The notes below the pieces were generated by a model that was not told the DNA's origin, ran no database searches, and saw only the letters and a list, made by a program, of their open reading frames with translations. Below, one piece after another: positions 25,326 to 33,215 of a DNA stretch of 64,000 nt. The stretch lies in assembly GCA_017549335.1 (NCBI GenBank), contig JAFYVB010000041.1, positions 1 through 64,000 on the forward strand. Reading direction: 5' to 3'. The position numbers and the translations under genes were made by a program. How positions within the stretch are numbered: the first letter of the stretch is position 1; each line of letters opens with the position of its first letter. This stretch comes from Clostridia bacterium (GTDB taxonomy: Bacteria > Bacillota > Clostridia > Christensenellales > Aristaeellaceae).

Positions 25326-28226
25326 ATGACCAAGGTTAAGCTGAAGGAAGCCACCAAAGAACTCAATCAGAAAGCGGGGGTAATCCTCGAGGAATCCGCG
25401 CGCGTCAAGCGCAATGCCGATGCGTTGCTGCAGTCGCTGCAAAAGCAGCGCGCACAGCTTCAGCGTGAAGCGGAAGAAGCAAGGAAGCGTCTGCAGGCTC
25501 AGCAGCAGCCCAAGGCGTGGACTATGCCCGATGAGGATGAACACAAGGAAACTGTGGCGCCCGTCGAAAAGAAACCGGTGGAGAAAAGCGTGCCGGCAGC
25601 GGAAACAACCCCTGCACCTGCCGCCGAAAAGAAGGCGCCCAAGGCTCAGCCTAAGGAAGCGCCCGTTAAGTCTGCCGAAAAAGCGGAAAAGAATGAAGAA
25701 AAGCCTGCCGCAAAGCAGGATGAAATTCCCGAAAAGAAGGAAGAAGCCAAGCCTGCGCAGCAGCCGGCTGCGGCTGTTCGTCCTCAGCAGAGCGGCGTAA
25801 CGCCCGCTCCCCGTGTGCTGCCTCAGCGCGGTCAGCAGGGCGCTCAGCGTCCCGCCGGTCAGCAGGGCGCGCCCGCGCGTCAGCCCGGTCAGATCGTGGC
25901 CCGTCCCGGTCAGATCCCGCCCCGTCCTGCCCAGAACCAGCCCCGTCAGGCCACCGGCACTTTTGCTCAGCGCCAGGGCCAGCAGGGCGGCTTTGCCCCC
26001 CGTCAGGGCGGTCAGCAGGGCGGCTTCGCTCCCCGTCAGGGTGGTCAGCAGGGCGGCTTCGCTCCCCGTCAGGGCGGTCAGCAGGGCGGCTTTGCTCCCC
26101 GTCAGGGTGGTCAGCAGGGCGGCTTCGCTCCCCGTCAGGGCGGTCAGCAGGGCGGCTTTGCCCCCCGTCAGGGCGGTCAGCAGGGCGGCAATCGTCCCGC
26201 CGGTCAGCAGGGTCAGCGTCCGCAGCAGAACCGCCCGCAGCGCACGCCCGATCTTACGCCCATGCCCGAAAAGGAGCGCGTAAGCAATTACGATCCCAAC
26301 AAGAAGCAGTATATCCGTCAGCACGATCCCGAGCGCGTGGCCAAGAACCGCAAGCAGCTGGCTAAAGAGCATGCCAGCTACAACGGCGGTATGGATGACG
26401 AAGTTGTCCGCGGCGGCAAGCGCGCCCGCGCCGGCAAGAAGGTGTCTGCGCAGCAGATGATGGCGCCCATCGTCATCGATAAGGCGTACATGACTGCCGA
26501 GACCATCACCGTGAAGGACCTGACCGAGCGCATCGGCAAGCCCGCCGGCGAGATCCTCAAGAAGCTGTTCCTGCTGGGCATTATGGCCAACATCAACAGC
26601 GAGCTGGATTACGATACCACCGCTCTTGTTTGCTCCGAGTTCGGCGTTGAGCTTGAAATGAAGTTGGCTCACACCGCCGAGGATGCGCTGGATGAAGAAA
26701 ACTTCGAGGATACCGAAGAGGATCTCCAGCCCCGTCCGCCCGTCATTACCATCATGGGTCACGTTGACCACGGTAAGACTTCTCTGCTGGACTACATCCG
26801 CAAAGCCCACGTCACTGCAGGCGAAGCCGGCGGCATTACCCAGCACATCGGTGCTTACACCGTTAAGGTGGATGACCGTGTGATCACTTTCCTTGATACC
26901 CCCGGCCATGAGGCCTTTACCGCCATGCGTGCCCGCGGTACGCAGGCCACCGATATTGCCGTGCTGGTTGTTGCGGCGGACGACGGCGTCATGCCCCAGA
27001 CCGTTGAATCCATCAACCATGCCAAGGCTGCGGGCGTGCCGATCATCGTTGCCATCAACAAGATGGATAAGGAAACGGCTAACCCCGACCGCATCAAGCA
27101 GGATCTGACCAACTACAGCCTGGTTTGTGAAGACTGGGGCGGCGACACCATCATGGTGCCTGTCAGCGCCAAGACCGGCATGGGCGTAGAGGATCTGCTG
27201 GAAATGATCCTTCTGCAGGCTGACGTTCAGCAGCTGCGCGCCAATCCCAACCGCCGTGCCCGCGGCGTCATCATTGAAGCCAAGCTGGATAAGAACCGCG
27301 GCCCGCTGGCTACCGTGCTTCTCAAGAACGGTACGCTGCGCGTGGGCGACAATATCGTTGCCGGTATGGCGTTCGGCCGCGTCCGTGCGCTGCTCAATGA
27401 CCGCGGCGAGCGCGTCAAGGAAGCCGGTCCCTCCATGCCCGTTGAGATCGCCGGTTTTGCTGACGTTCCCGAAGCAGGCGACGACATGATGGCGGTTGAA
27501 GACGATAAGCTGGCCCGTCAGGTTGCCGATGAGCGCCGCGAAAAGCAGAAGGCTGCCCGCAGCGCTACCACCAAGGTATCCCTTGATAACCTGTTTGACA
27601 ACATCAACGAAGGCAAGCTCAAGAACCTCAACCTGATCATTAAGGCTGACGTTCAGGGCTCCGTTGAAGCCGTGAAGCAGGCGCTGGCCAAGCTGGGCAA
27701 TGAAGAAGTGAAGGTGCACGTGCTGCACAGCGCTGTCGGCGCCATCACCAAAGATGACGTCAACCTGGCTTCCGCTTTCAATGCCATCATCATCGGCTTC
27801 AACATTCGTCCCGACTCCAGCGCCCGCGATGCTGCGACCCGCGAGAACGTGGATATCCGTCTGTACCGCATCATCTATCAGGCCATCGAGGATATCGAAG
27901 CGGCTATGAAGGGCATGCTGGCGCCCAAGTATGTGGAAGAGATCATCGGCCATGCCGAGGTCCGCAACGTCTTTAAGATCACCGGCGCCGGTACCATTGC
28001 CGGTTCCTACGTCAAGGACGGCCACCTGCAGCGCAATGCCTTCTTCCGTCTGGTCCGCGATAACGTGGTGGTGTTTGAGGGCAAGGTATCCTCTCTTCGC
28101 CGCTTCAAGGATGACGTCAAGGAAGTGGCTGAAGGCTACGAGTGCGGCGTTGGTCTTGAAAACTACAACGATCTCAAGGAAAATGATATGATCGAGTGCT
28201 TCATCCAAAAAGAAGTTGAAGCCTGA
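25326..28226 (+). CDS. infB: Translation initiation factor IF-2 with a repeat-rich N-terminal extension
   Basis: This GTPase delivers initiator tRNA to the 30S subunit. About 966 residues from ATG 25326; ATG 25305 is an in-frame alternative and neither has a strong ribosome site. The N-terminal 400 residues are disordered: a helical Glu/Lys/Ala stretch, then Gln/Gly/Arg/Pro-rich sequence with six exact 11-residue repeats ([11 protein letters not shown]). IF2_N follows ([22 protein letters not shown], about 395). The G domain has GHVDHGKTS (about 478), [13 protein letters not shown] and SAKTGMG, and domains II-IV are complete (VKAD.QGS-type, GFN.RP). An RGG-like repeat in IF-2 is unusual. Confidence 0.98.
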   Translation: MTKVKLKEATKELNQKAGVILEESARVKRNADALLQSLQKQRAQLQREAEEARKRLQAQQQPKAWTMPDEDEHKETVAPVEKKPVEKSVPAAETTPAPAAEKKAPKAQPKEAPVKSAEKAEKNEEKPAAKQDEIPEKKEEAKPAQQPAAAVRPQQSGVTPAPRVLPQRGQQGAQRPAGQQGAPARQPGQIVARPGQIPPRPAQNQPRQATGTFAQRQGQQGGFAPRQGGQQGGFAPRQGGQQGGFAPRQGGQQGGFAPRQGGQQGGFAPRQGGQQGGFAPRQGGQQGGNRPAGQQGQRPQQNRPQRTPDLTPMPEKERVSNYDPNKKQYIRQHDPERVAKNRKQLAKEHASYNGGMDDEVVRGGKRARAGKKVSAQQMMAPIVIDKAYMTAETITVKDLTERIGKPAGEILKKLFLLGIMANINSELDYDTTALVCSEFGVELEMKLAHTAEDALDEENFEDTEEDLQPRPPVITIMGHVDHGKTSLLDYIRKAHVTAGEAGGITQHIGAYTVKVDDRVITFLDTPGHEAFTAMRARGTQATDIAVLVVAADDGVMPQTVESINHAKAAGVPIIVAINKMDKETANPDRIKQDLTNYSLVCEDWGGDTIMVPVSAKTGMGVEDLLEMILLQADVQQLRANPNRRARGVIIEAKLDKNRGPLATVLLKNGTLRVGDNIVAGMAFGRVRALLNDRGERVKEAGPSMPVEIAGFADVPEAGDDMMAVEDDKLARQVADERREKQKAARSATTKVSLDNLFDNINEGKLKNLNLIIKADVQGSVEAVKQALAKLGNEEVKVHVLHSAVGAITKDDVNLASAFNAIIIGFNIRPDSSARDAATRENVDIRLYRIIYQAIEDIEAAMKGMLAPKYVEEIIGHAEVRNVFKITGAGTIAGSYVKDGHLQRNAFFRLVRDNVVVFEGKVSSLRRFKDDVKEVAEGYECGVGLENYNDLKENDMIECFIQKEVEA
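25980..26177 (+). repeat. Six tandem 33-bp repeats in infB
   Basis: Six in-frame units of 33 bp encode [11 protein letters not shown]. Units differ only at synonymous positions (for example TTC/TTT for Phe), so protein sequence is kept while DNA has drifted slightly. The tract is prone to slippage, and copy number may vary between strains. Confidence 0.93.
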
Positions 28227-28237
28227 GGTATAAAGCA

Positions 28238-28615
28238 TTGAGCAAGTTTCGCATTGATATGATCTCCGAAGAGGTTCGCCGCGAGGTGGACCGAATCATC
28301 CGCGAGGATATGCATGACCCGCGCATGGGTGGTACCTACTGTATCACCCGTGCCGAGGTCACCCGCGATCTTCGCTATGCCAAAATGTATGTGAGCATTC
28401 TGGAGGATGACAAGGCAGAAGGCGTGATGAGCGCTCTCAAGTCGGCAGCGGGCTTTATCCGCCGCGAGCTGGGGCATAGCCTGAATCTGCGTTATACCCC
28501 CGAACTGCAGTTTGTTCACGACAAGAATATCGCTTACGGTGTGCATGTTGCCTCTGTTCTCAGAGGGATCACGCCCGCCGCAGCCGAAAGTGATGAAAAT
28601 GAAAACGATCTTTGA
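28238..28615 (+). CDS. rbfA: Ribosome-binding factor A
   Basis: This cold-shock 30S maturation factor has a KH-like fold. It starts at TTG 28238 behind GAGGT. The 125-residue protein shows RIDMISEEVRREVDRIIRE, DPRMGGTYCITRAEVTRDLRYAKMYVS and LRYTPELQFVHD, as in the family. It follows infB by 11 bp. ylxP, often between infB and rbfA, is missing. Confidence 0.97.
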   Translation: MSKFRIDMISEEVRREVDRIIREDMHDPRMGGTYCITRAEVTRDLRYAKMYVSILEDDKAEGVMSALKSAAGFIRRELGHSLNLRYTPELQFVHDKNIAYGVHVASVLRGITPAAAESDENENDL

Positions 28616-29576
28616 TCCCGCATTGCTGTCCGCCCTTGAGGGTGCGGACAGCTTTATGGTGTGTACTCATATTCGTCCCGACGGCGATGCCATCAGCTCC
28701 ATGCTGGCGGCAGGCCGTTTGCTGCGGGCAATGGGCAAAAAGGTTACGCTTGTCTGTCAGGATGCGGTTCCCGAAAAGTATGATCGCTTTTTCGAGGATG
28801 CGAAAGGTGTGATCACACCCGATCAGGCCAAAGATATGCATTTTGATGCGGCTTTGGCTGTGGACGTTGCCGATGCAGAGCGTATGGGCAGCGCGTATAC
28901 CCTGTTCCAAAATGCTGCGGTCACCCTGCAGATCGATCATCATATCAGCAACCCCGCCTATGCCATGCATAATGCTATCAACGGCAAGGCCAGCGCAACG
29001 GGTGAGATGATCGTGCAGCTGTACGACGCGCTGAACATCCCTATGGACGCCGAGGCTGCCGCTCAGCTGTATGCCGCCATCAGCACCGATTCGGGAAATT
29101 TCACCTTTAATTCCGTTTGCGCCGAAACCTTTGCCGCCATGCAGCGTTTGATGGAAAGCGGCCTTGACATTTCGGATATCAACCGCCGTCTTTTCAAAGT
29201 GCGCAAGCGTCAGCAGGTAAAAATGCTTTCCCATGCTTTGGACAAGCTTACCTTCTTTGCCGACGGGCAGGGCAGTTATATGTTTGTCACCAAGGAAGAG
29301 ATCGCTATGGAGGACGCGCAGCCTGAGCACCTGAACGCCATTGTCAATTACGGCCTTGATATTGAGGGCGTGTGCATGACTTTCATGGGCGATGAAAATC
29401 CCGACGGCAGCTGGAAGATCTCCATGCGCGCCGTGCCCGGATACGACGTATCGCAGATCGCCCTTCAGTTCGGCGGCGGCGGACATAAGCTGGCAGCCGG
29501 CTGCACAATGAAGATGACCTTTGACGAAGCAAAGGAAAAGCTGATGAGCGCTATGCTGGATCAGCTGAGGAAATAA
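28593..29576 (+). CDS. nrnA: DHH-family bifunctional oligoribonuclease/PAP phosphatase (NrnA-like)
   Basis: The start is ATG 28593 (or 28599), inside the last codons of rbfA. About 327 residues. The DHH domain shows HIRPDGDAISS, VDVADAERMG and DHHISNP. The DHHA1 domain ends with GYDVSQIALQFGGGGHKLAAGC. NrnA removes nanoRNAs and dephosphorylates pAp. In Firmicutes it commonly sits between rbfA and truB, as here. The stop shares a base with the truB start. Confidence 0.95.
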   Translation: MKMKTIFDPALLSALEGADSFMVCTHIRPDGDAISSMLAAGRLLRAMGKKVTLVCQDAVPEKYDRFFEDAKGVITPDQAKDMHFDAALAVDVADAERMGSAYTLFQNAAVTLQIDHHISNPAYAMHNAINGKASATGEMIVQLYDALNIPMDAEAAAQLYAAISTDSGNFTFNSVCAETFAAMQRLMESGLDISDINRRLFKVRKRQQVKMLSHALDKLTFFADGQGSYMFVTKEEIAMEDAQPEHLNAIVNYGLDIEGVCMTFMGDENPDGSWKISMRAVPGYDVSQIALQFGGGGHKLAAGCTMKMTFDEAKEKLMSAMLDQLRK

Positions 29577-30478
29577 TGGAAGGCTTTATCAATGTACTCA
29601 AGCCCCCGGGGATGTCTTCGGGCGCCGTGGTAGGGCTTGTCAAGCGGGTGACGGGATGCAAGGTGGGCCATTGCGGTACGCTGGATCCCGAAGCAGCGGG
29701 CATTCTGCCCATTATGGTGGGCCGCGCCACAAGGCTGTTTGATTTCATGGTGGAAAAGCAGAAAACGTATCTTGCCGAGGTCTCTTTCGGATATTCCACC
29801 GATACCCAGGATGCACAGGGCATTGCGCTGCAAAAGGGGGATCATTATCCCGACAGGGCACAGGTGCTGGCAGCGGCGAAGCAGCTTACAGGGGATATCA
29901 TGCAGCGTCCGCCGGTGTATTCGGCGCTGAAGCAGGGAGGCGAACCTCTCTATAAACTGGCGCGAAAGGGAAAAATGCCCCAGATCCCGCCGCGTCCCAT
30001 TCACGTGGATCGTATTGACGTGCTGGAGGAAACGCCCAGACACGGATTTATGATAAGGATCACCTGCGGCCGCGGTACCTATATCCGCACCATCTGTCAG
30101 GATATGGGGGAGATCACAGGCTGCCCCGCGCATATGCGCTTCTTGCTGCGGGAACAGACAGGGGCGTTTTCGCTGGATACGGCGGTGACCATCGAGCAGC
30201 TGAAGCAGGCAAAGGAAGACGGAACGGTGGGGGATTACGTTCTCCCCATGGATTATCCGCTTTCCCATATGCCGCGCATGGATGTGAACGGATGGGTGCA
30301 GCGTCTGTGCGAAAACGGCGTAACGCTCCGTCCCGAGCAGTGGCCGCATCACATCGCTCCCGGGGAGCATACCCGCATCTATGCGGGCAATCAATTCATG
30401 GGTATTTCGCGGGCGGAGGCGGATGGAACGCTTGTGCCGCGCGTGGTGCTGAGTAAGCAGGAAGGAAGTACAAACTGA
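29576..30478 (+). CDS. truB: tRNA pseudouridine-55 synthase
   Basis: It converts U55 in the T-loop of tRNAs to pseudouridine. The 300-residue protein has KPPGMSSG, GHCGTLDPEAAG (catalytic Asp37), QRPPVYSALKQGGEPLYKLAR and GRGTYIRTICQDMG. Its C-terminus (about 230-300) is a short PUA-like domain. The start overlaps the stop of nrnA and its stop overlaps the next gene. ribF, frequently next, is absent. Confidence 0.97.
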   Translation: MEGFINVLKPPGMSSGAVVGLVKRVTGCKVGHCGTLDPEAAGILPIMVGRATRLFDFMVEKQKTYLAEVSFGYSTDTQDAQGIALQKGDHYPDRAQVLAAAKQLTGDIMQRPPVYSALKQGGEPLYKLARKGKMPQIPPRPIHVDRIDVLEETPRHGFMIRITCGRGTYIRTICQDMGEITGCPAHMRFLLREQTGAFSLDTAVTIEQLKQAKEDGTVGDYVLPMDYPLSHMPRMDVNGWVQRLCENGVTLRPEQWPHHIAPGEHTRIYAGNQFMGISRAEADGTLVPRVVLSKQEGSTN

Positions 30479-31329
30479 TGTTCAACAAAGCAAACACTCC
30501 CGAAGGAATCAATAACCTGACCACCGAAGAACTTCGCGCCAAGCTGAATAAGATCAAGTGCTTCATGCTGGATATGGACGGCACTTTCTATCTGGGCGAC
30601 CGTCTGCTGGAAGGCTCTCTGGATTTCCTGGATGCCGTGGAAGCCACCGGCCGCCGCGTGCTGTTCCTCACCAATAACTCCTCCAAGTCCGGCGACGTGT
30701 ACGTCAAGAAGCTGGAGCGCATGGGCGTTCGCGAGACCTTCCGCAATATCCTCACCTCCGGTCAGGCTGCCGGCCGCTACTGCATGCATAACTTTGCCGG
30801 CAAGAAGGCCTTCCTGCTGGGCAACCGTATGCTGGAAAAGGAACTGCGCGAAATGGGCATGGAGATCGATAACGAGAATCCCGATTACGTGCTGATCGCC
30901 TATGATACCGAGCTGGACTACGCCAAGATGACCGCTGTGTGCGACTTTGTGCGCGCCGGTCTGCCCTATATCGCCACCCATCCCGACTATAACTGCCCCA
31001 CCGAAACGGGCTTTGCTCCCGACATCGGCGCGATCATCGCTTTCATCAAGGCCAGCACCGGTCGCGAGCCTGAGCTGATCATCGGCAAGCCCTACTCCGG
31101 CGTGGTCAAGGATGCTCTGGAGATCACCGGCCTGCAGCCCGATGAACTGGCCATGTGCGGCGACCGCCTGTATACCGATATCGCCACCGGCGTGAACTTC
31201 GGCATGACCAGCATTCTGGTGATGAGCGGCGAAACCACGTGGGACGATCTGGCGGTCAGCTCCGTGCAGCCCCACCTCACCTTCGAGCGTCTGGCTTCCA
31301 TGATCCCTTACCTCGATAAAATCGATTAA
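30478..31329 (+). CDS. HAD-superfamily IIA phosphatase (NagD/AraL type)
   Basis: This 283-residue cytosolic hydrolase has motif I MLDMDGTFYLG (nucleophile Asp and acid Asp), motif II FLTNNSSKS, a C2-type cap, then GKPYSGVVKDALEITG (Lys) and motif IV MCGDRLYTDIATGVNFGMTSILVMSGET. This resembles 4-nitrophenylphosphatase or sugar-phosphate phosphatases. It is the last gene of the long rimP operon and is followed by a strong terminator. Its physiological substrate is unknown. Confidence 0.93.
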   Translation: MFNKANTPEGINNLTTEELRAKLNKIKCFMLDMDGTFYLGDRLLEGSLDFLDAVEATGRRVLFLTNNSSKSGDVYVKKLERMGVRETFRNILTSGQAAGRYCMHNFAGKKAFLLGNRMLEKELREMGMEIDNENPDYVLIAYDTELDYAKMTAVCDFVRAGLPYIATHPDYNCPTETGFAPDIGAIIAFIKASTGREPELIIGKPYSGVVKDALEITGLQPDELAMCGDRLYTDIATGVNFGMTSILVMSGETTWDDLAVSSVQPHLTFERLASMIPYLDKID

Positions 31330-31342
31330 GATTGCAACAATC

Positions 31343-31376
31343 GCCCGGACGGTATTGCCGTCCGGGCTGTTTTGTT
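31343..31376 (+). terminator. Rho-independent terminator of the rimP-truB operon
   Basis: A perfect 10-bp GC-rich stem (31343-31352/31358-31367) with a TATTG loop and TGTTTTGTT tail. It overlaps the -35 box of the following promoter. Confidence 0.9.
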
Positions 31377-31383
31377 GTATAGT
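31355..31383 (+). promoter_or_regulatory. Promoter of the small exported-protein pair
   Basis: TTGCCG (31355-31360), a 17-bp spacer and TATAGT (31378-31383). The -35 box lies within the loop and right arm of the upstream terminator. Confidence 0.6.
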
Positions 31384-31415
31384 GGAGAAAATTGCAAACG
31401 CAGGAGGAAAACACA

Positions 31416-31859
31416 ATGCAGGTAAAATTCAAAAGGAACTTGATTTTACTGATATGCATGGTTTTGCTTTTGTCAGCTTGTGCGAATTTCTATATGGAAA
31501 CCGAGGTTTTAGGCAATGTGCGCCATGTTCAGCGGCGGCTGCAGGAATCAGACTATTATTCACAACAGGATATCAATGAAGCAATGGATGCCGTAATCGC
31601 ACATTTTCGCAGTACATTTGGCGGATGCAGTTTGATCGAAATAGAGTATAATGAAGAAAAATCCGTGTTGCAAAGCGACGAGTGGGCAAAGCAGTACAGC
31701 ACTGAACAGGCAATCGTTTTATATTCAGTCTTTGATGTGCGTTCTGAAAGCGCGGCGGCGTCGGGGCTGACTCCTGGTGAAACCTACAGAAACTGGGCGT
31801 GGATACTGGTGCGAAACGGCCATACTCCATGGCAGCTGAAAACATGGGGGTATGGTTGA
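31416..31859 (+). CDS. Small lipoprotein of unknown function
   Basis: The start is ATG 31416 after AGGAGGAAAACACA. The 147-residue product has a lipoprotein signal (FKRNLILLICMVLLLSAC, Cys about residue 21). The mature region has a helix beginning YYSQQDINEAMDAVIAHFRSTFGGC and a final strand pair (NWAWILVRNGHTPWQLKTWGYG). This matches a recurrent pattern of Clostridia/Bacteroides lipoproteins with a 'W.LVR....W....WGY' ending, but no function is known. It lies two-gene coupled with the next frame. Confidence 0.78.
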   Translation: MQVKFKRNLILLICMVLLLSACANFYMETEVLGNVRHVQRRLQESDYYSQQDINEAMDAVIAHFRSTFGGCSLIEIEYNEEKSVLQSDEWAKQYSTEQAIVLYSVFDVRSESAAASGLTPGETYRNWAWILVRNGHTPWQLKTWGYG

Positions 31860-32362
31860 TGTATAAGAAAAGATACTTTCTGCTGGGTGCATTGCTTGTA
31901 CTTACACTTGTTCTTCTTTGTGGTCACGGATATTCGTTTCTGCAGGTGCAGTTGTGCGTAAATCGTCCTGATGGTACATCACCGCGAATCAATGCTGCGT
32001 CTGAAGCGACCGTTTCGCATCTGCATGGTGGTGGGGATGAAAAAAACGTGCATTTCCGAAAAGGCGTATTGGAATTGGGCTTTCCTTATGGTGTGACCAG
32101 AGTGGAGGGATGTTTTGCATTGGAAGACATCCGCAAGGTCTGGCCGGATGTGCCGCTTTCACATGACTGGCCGTTTTCTTTTTCTGTGTTCAGCACGGGT
32201 ACCGATGGCAAAAAGGATGTGCGTCTCAGCGTATCATGCGATACAGAACTGAACACAGCGATGGCAACAGTCTATTTCTTCTATGATTATTTGGCTGAGC
32301 CTGTTATTGTGGAGTGGATGGGGAAAATCGGCGAGAAAATAGCCTTTGGTTTTGAAGTGTAA
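31859..32362 (+). CDS. Small membrane-anchored or secreted protein of unknown function
   Basis: The ATG at 31859 shares one base with the TGA of the preceding lipoprotein gene. The 167-residue product has an N-terminal hydrophobic segment (YFLLGALLVLTLVLLCG) that may be an uncleaved anchor, followed by a soluble beta-rich domain (VLELGFPYGVTRVEGCFALEDI; VRLSVSCDTELNTAMATVYFFYDY). I recognise no family. Translation coupling suggests it works with the lipoprotein. Codon use is more AT-rich than neighbours, hinting at transfer. Confidence 0.7.
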   Translation: MYKKRYFLLGALLVLTLVLLCGHGYSFLQVQLCVNRPDGTSPRINAASEATVSHLHGGGDEKNVHFRKGVLELGFPYGVTRVEGCFALEDIRKVWPDVPLSHDWPFSFSVFSTGTDGKKDVRLSVSCDTELNTAMATVYFFYDYLAEPVIVEWMGKIGEKIAFGFEV

Positions 32363-32439
32363 GAAAATCGGATGGTGAAGGATGCTGCCGTTCGGGCTGC
32401 TTTAGTATGAAATAATTGTGAATTATCACAAGATATTGT

Positions 32440-32471
32440 AGTCAGGGCGCTGCACGCCTTGACTTTTTTGT
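32440..32471 (+). terminator. Terminator overlapping the GntR promoter
   Basis: A 10-bp stem (32440-32449/32455-32464, one G-U) followed by TTTTTTG. The right arm ends with the TTGACT -35 box of the next gene. Confidence 0.8.
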
Positions 32472-32487
32472 TTTTATTCTGTATATT
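32459..32487 (+). promoter_or_regulatory. SigA-type promoter of the GntR-pepF unit
   Basis: TTGACT (32459-32464), a 17-bp spacer and TATATT (32482-32487). The -10 box lies inside the palindrome at 32479. Confidence 0.78.
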
Positions 32488-32495
32488 GTATACAG
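32479..32495. promoter_or_regulatory. GntR-type operator
   Basis: CTGTATA-TTG-TATACAG is a perfect 7-bp inverted repeat covering the -10 box. FCD-type GntR regulators bind similar TGTATAC-like palindromes, so autorepression by the gene downstream is likely. Confidence 0.75.
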
Positions 32496-32519
32496 CTATA
32501 CGGAAGGAAGTGTGTACTT

Positions 32520-33197
32520 ATGTACAGCGGAGATTTCAGCACGATGCCGGAAAGCCGGCCGATTCGTGATATTGCCTATGACAGACTCAAGCACGCCATC
32601 ATTACGGGCGAACTGCCCGCGGGCGCGCGCATTGTGGAAACGGCCTTTGCCGATCAGCTGCATATCAGCCGTACGCCCCTGCGCGAAGCGCTGCGCAAGC
32701 TGGAGCGGGACGGACTGGTGGAATATGTTTTGCGTCGCGGCGTCGTTGTCCGTGCCTTTACGCTGGCGGATATTGACGAGATTTTTACCATTCGTAACTC
32801 CATGATGATGCTGCTTTTGCCCTCCATTGTGGAGCGCGTTACCAAGGCGGATATGAACGAGCTTCGCATTATCCTCTCTGAGATTGACGTTGCGCTGGCA
32901 GAAAGTGATTTTGACGCCATGGCGCAGCTGAACCGCTCTTTCCATCGCAAGATCGAGAGCCTCAGCGATAAAAAGCGCATCCTGCGGGTCATTGACGATC
33001 AGGAAGAGTATATCACCCGCTTCTCTGCGGTGACCATTGCCAGCATTGAGCGCCGTGCCAATGCCCATGAAGAGCATAAGCAAATGGCGGATGCCCTTGA
33101 ACGCCGCGACTTGGAAGAACTCAAACGTCTGTTTGCTCACCATCTGGAAGAAAGCAAGCAGACCTGCATTGCCGCCGTTAAGAACCGCGGACTTTAA
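32520..33197 (+). CDS. GntR-family transcriptional regulator (FCD/FadR subfamily)
   Basis: This 225-residue protein has an N-terminal winged helix (AYDRLKHAIITGELPAGARIVETAFADQLHISRTPLREALRKLERDGLVEY, about 20-72). The all-helical FCD ligand domain follows (IDEIFTIRNSMMMLLLP..., LNRSFHRKIESLS, EEHKQMADALERRDLEELKRLFAHHLEESK), in which the Asp and His residues usually bind a metal and a small acid. The inducer is unknown. A matching palindrome covers its -10 box. pepF follows by 18 bp, so it may be part of the regulon. Confidence 0.95.
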   Translation: MYSGDFSTMPESRPIRDIAYDRLKHAIITGELPAGARIVETAFADQLHISRTPLREALRKLERDGLVEYVLRRGVVVRAFTLADIDEIFTIRNSMMMLLLPSIVERVTKADMNELRIILSEIDVALAESDFDAMAQLNRSFHRKIESLSDKKRILRVIDDQEEYITRFSAVTIASIERRANAHEEHKQMADALERRDLEELKRLFAHHLEESKQTCIAAVKNRGL

Positions 33198-33215
33198 TTA
33201 AAGGAGAAATGCATT

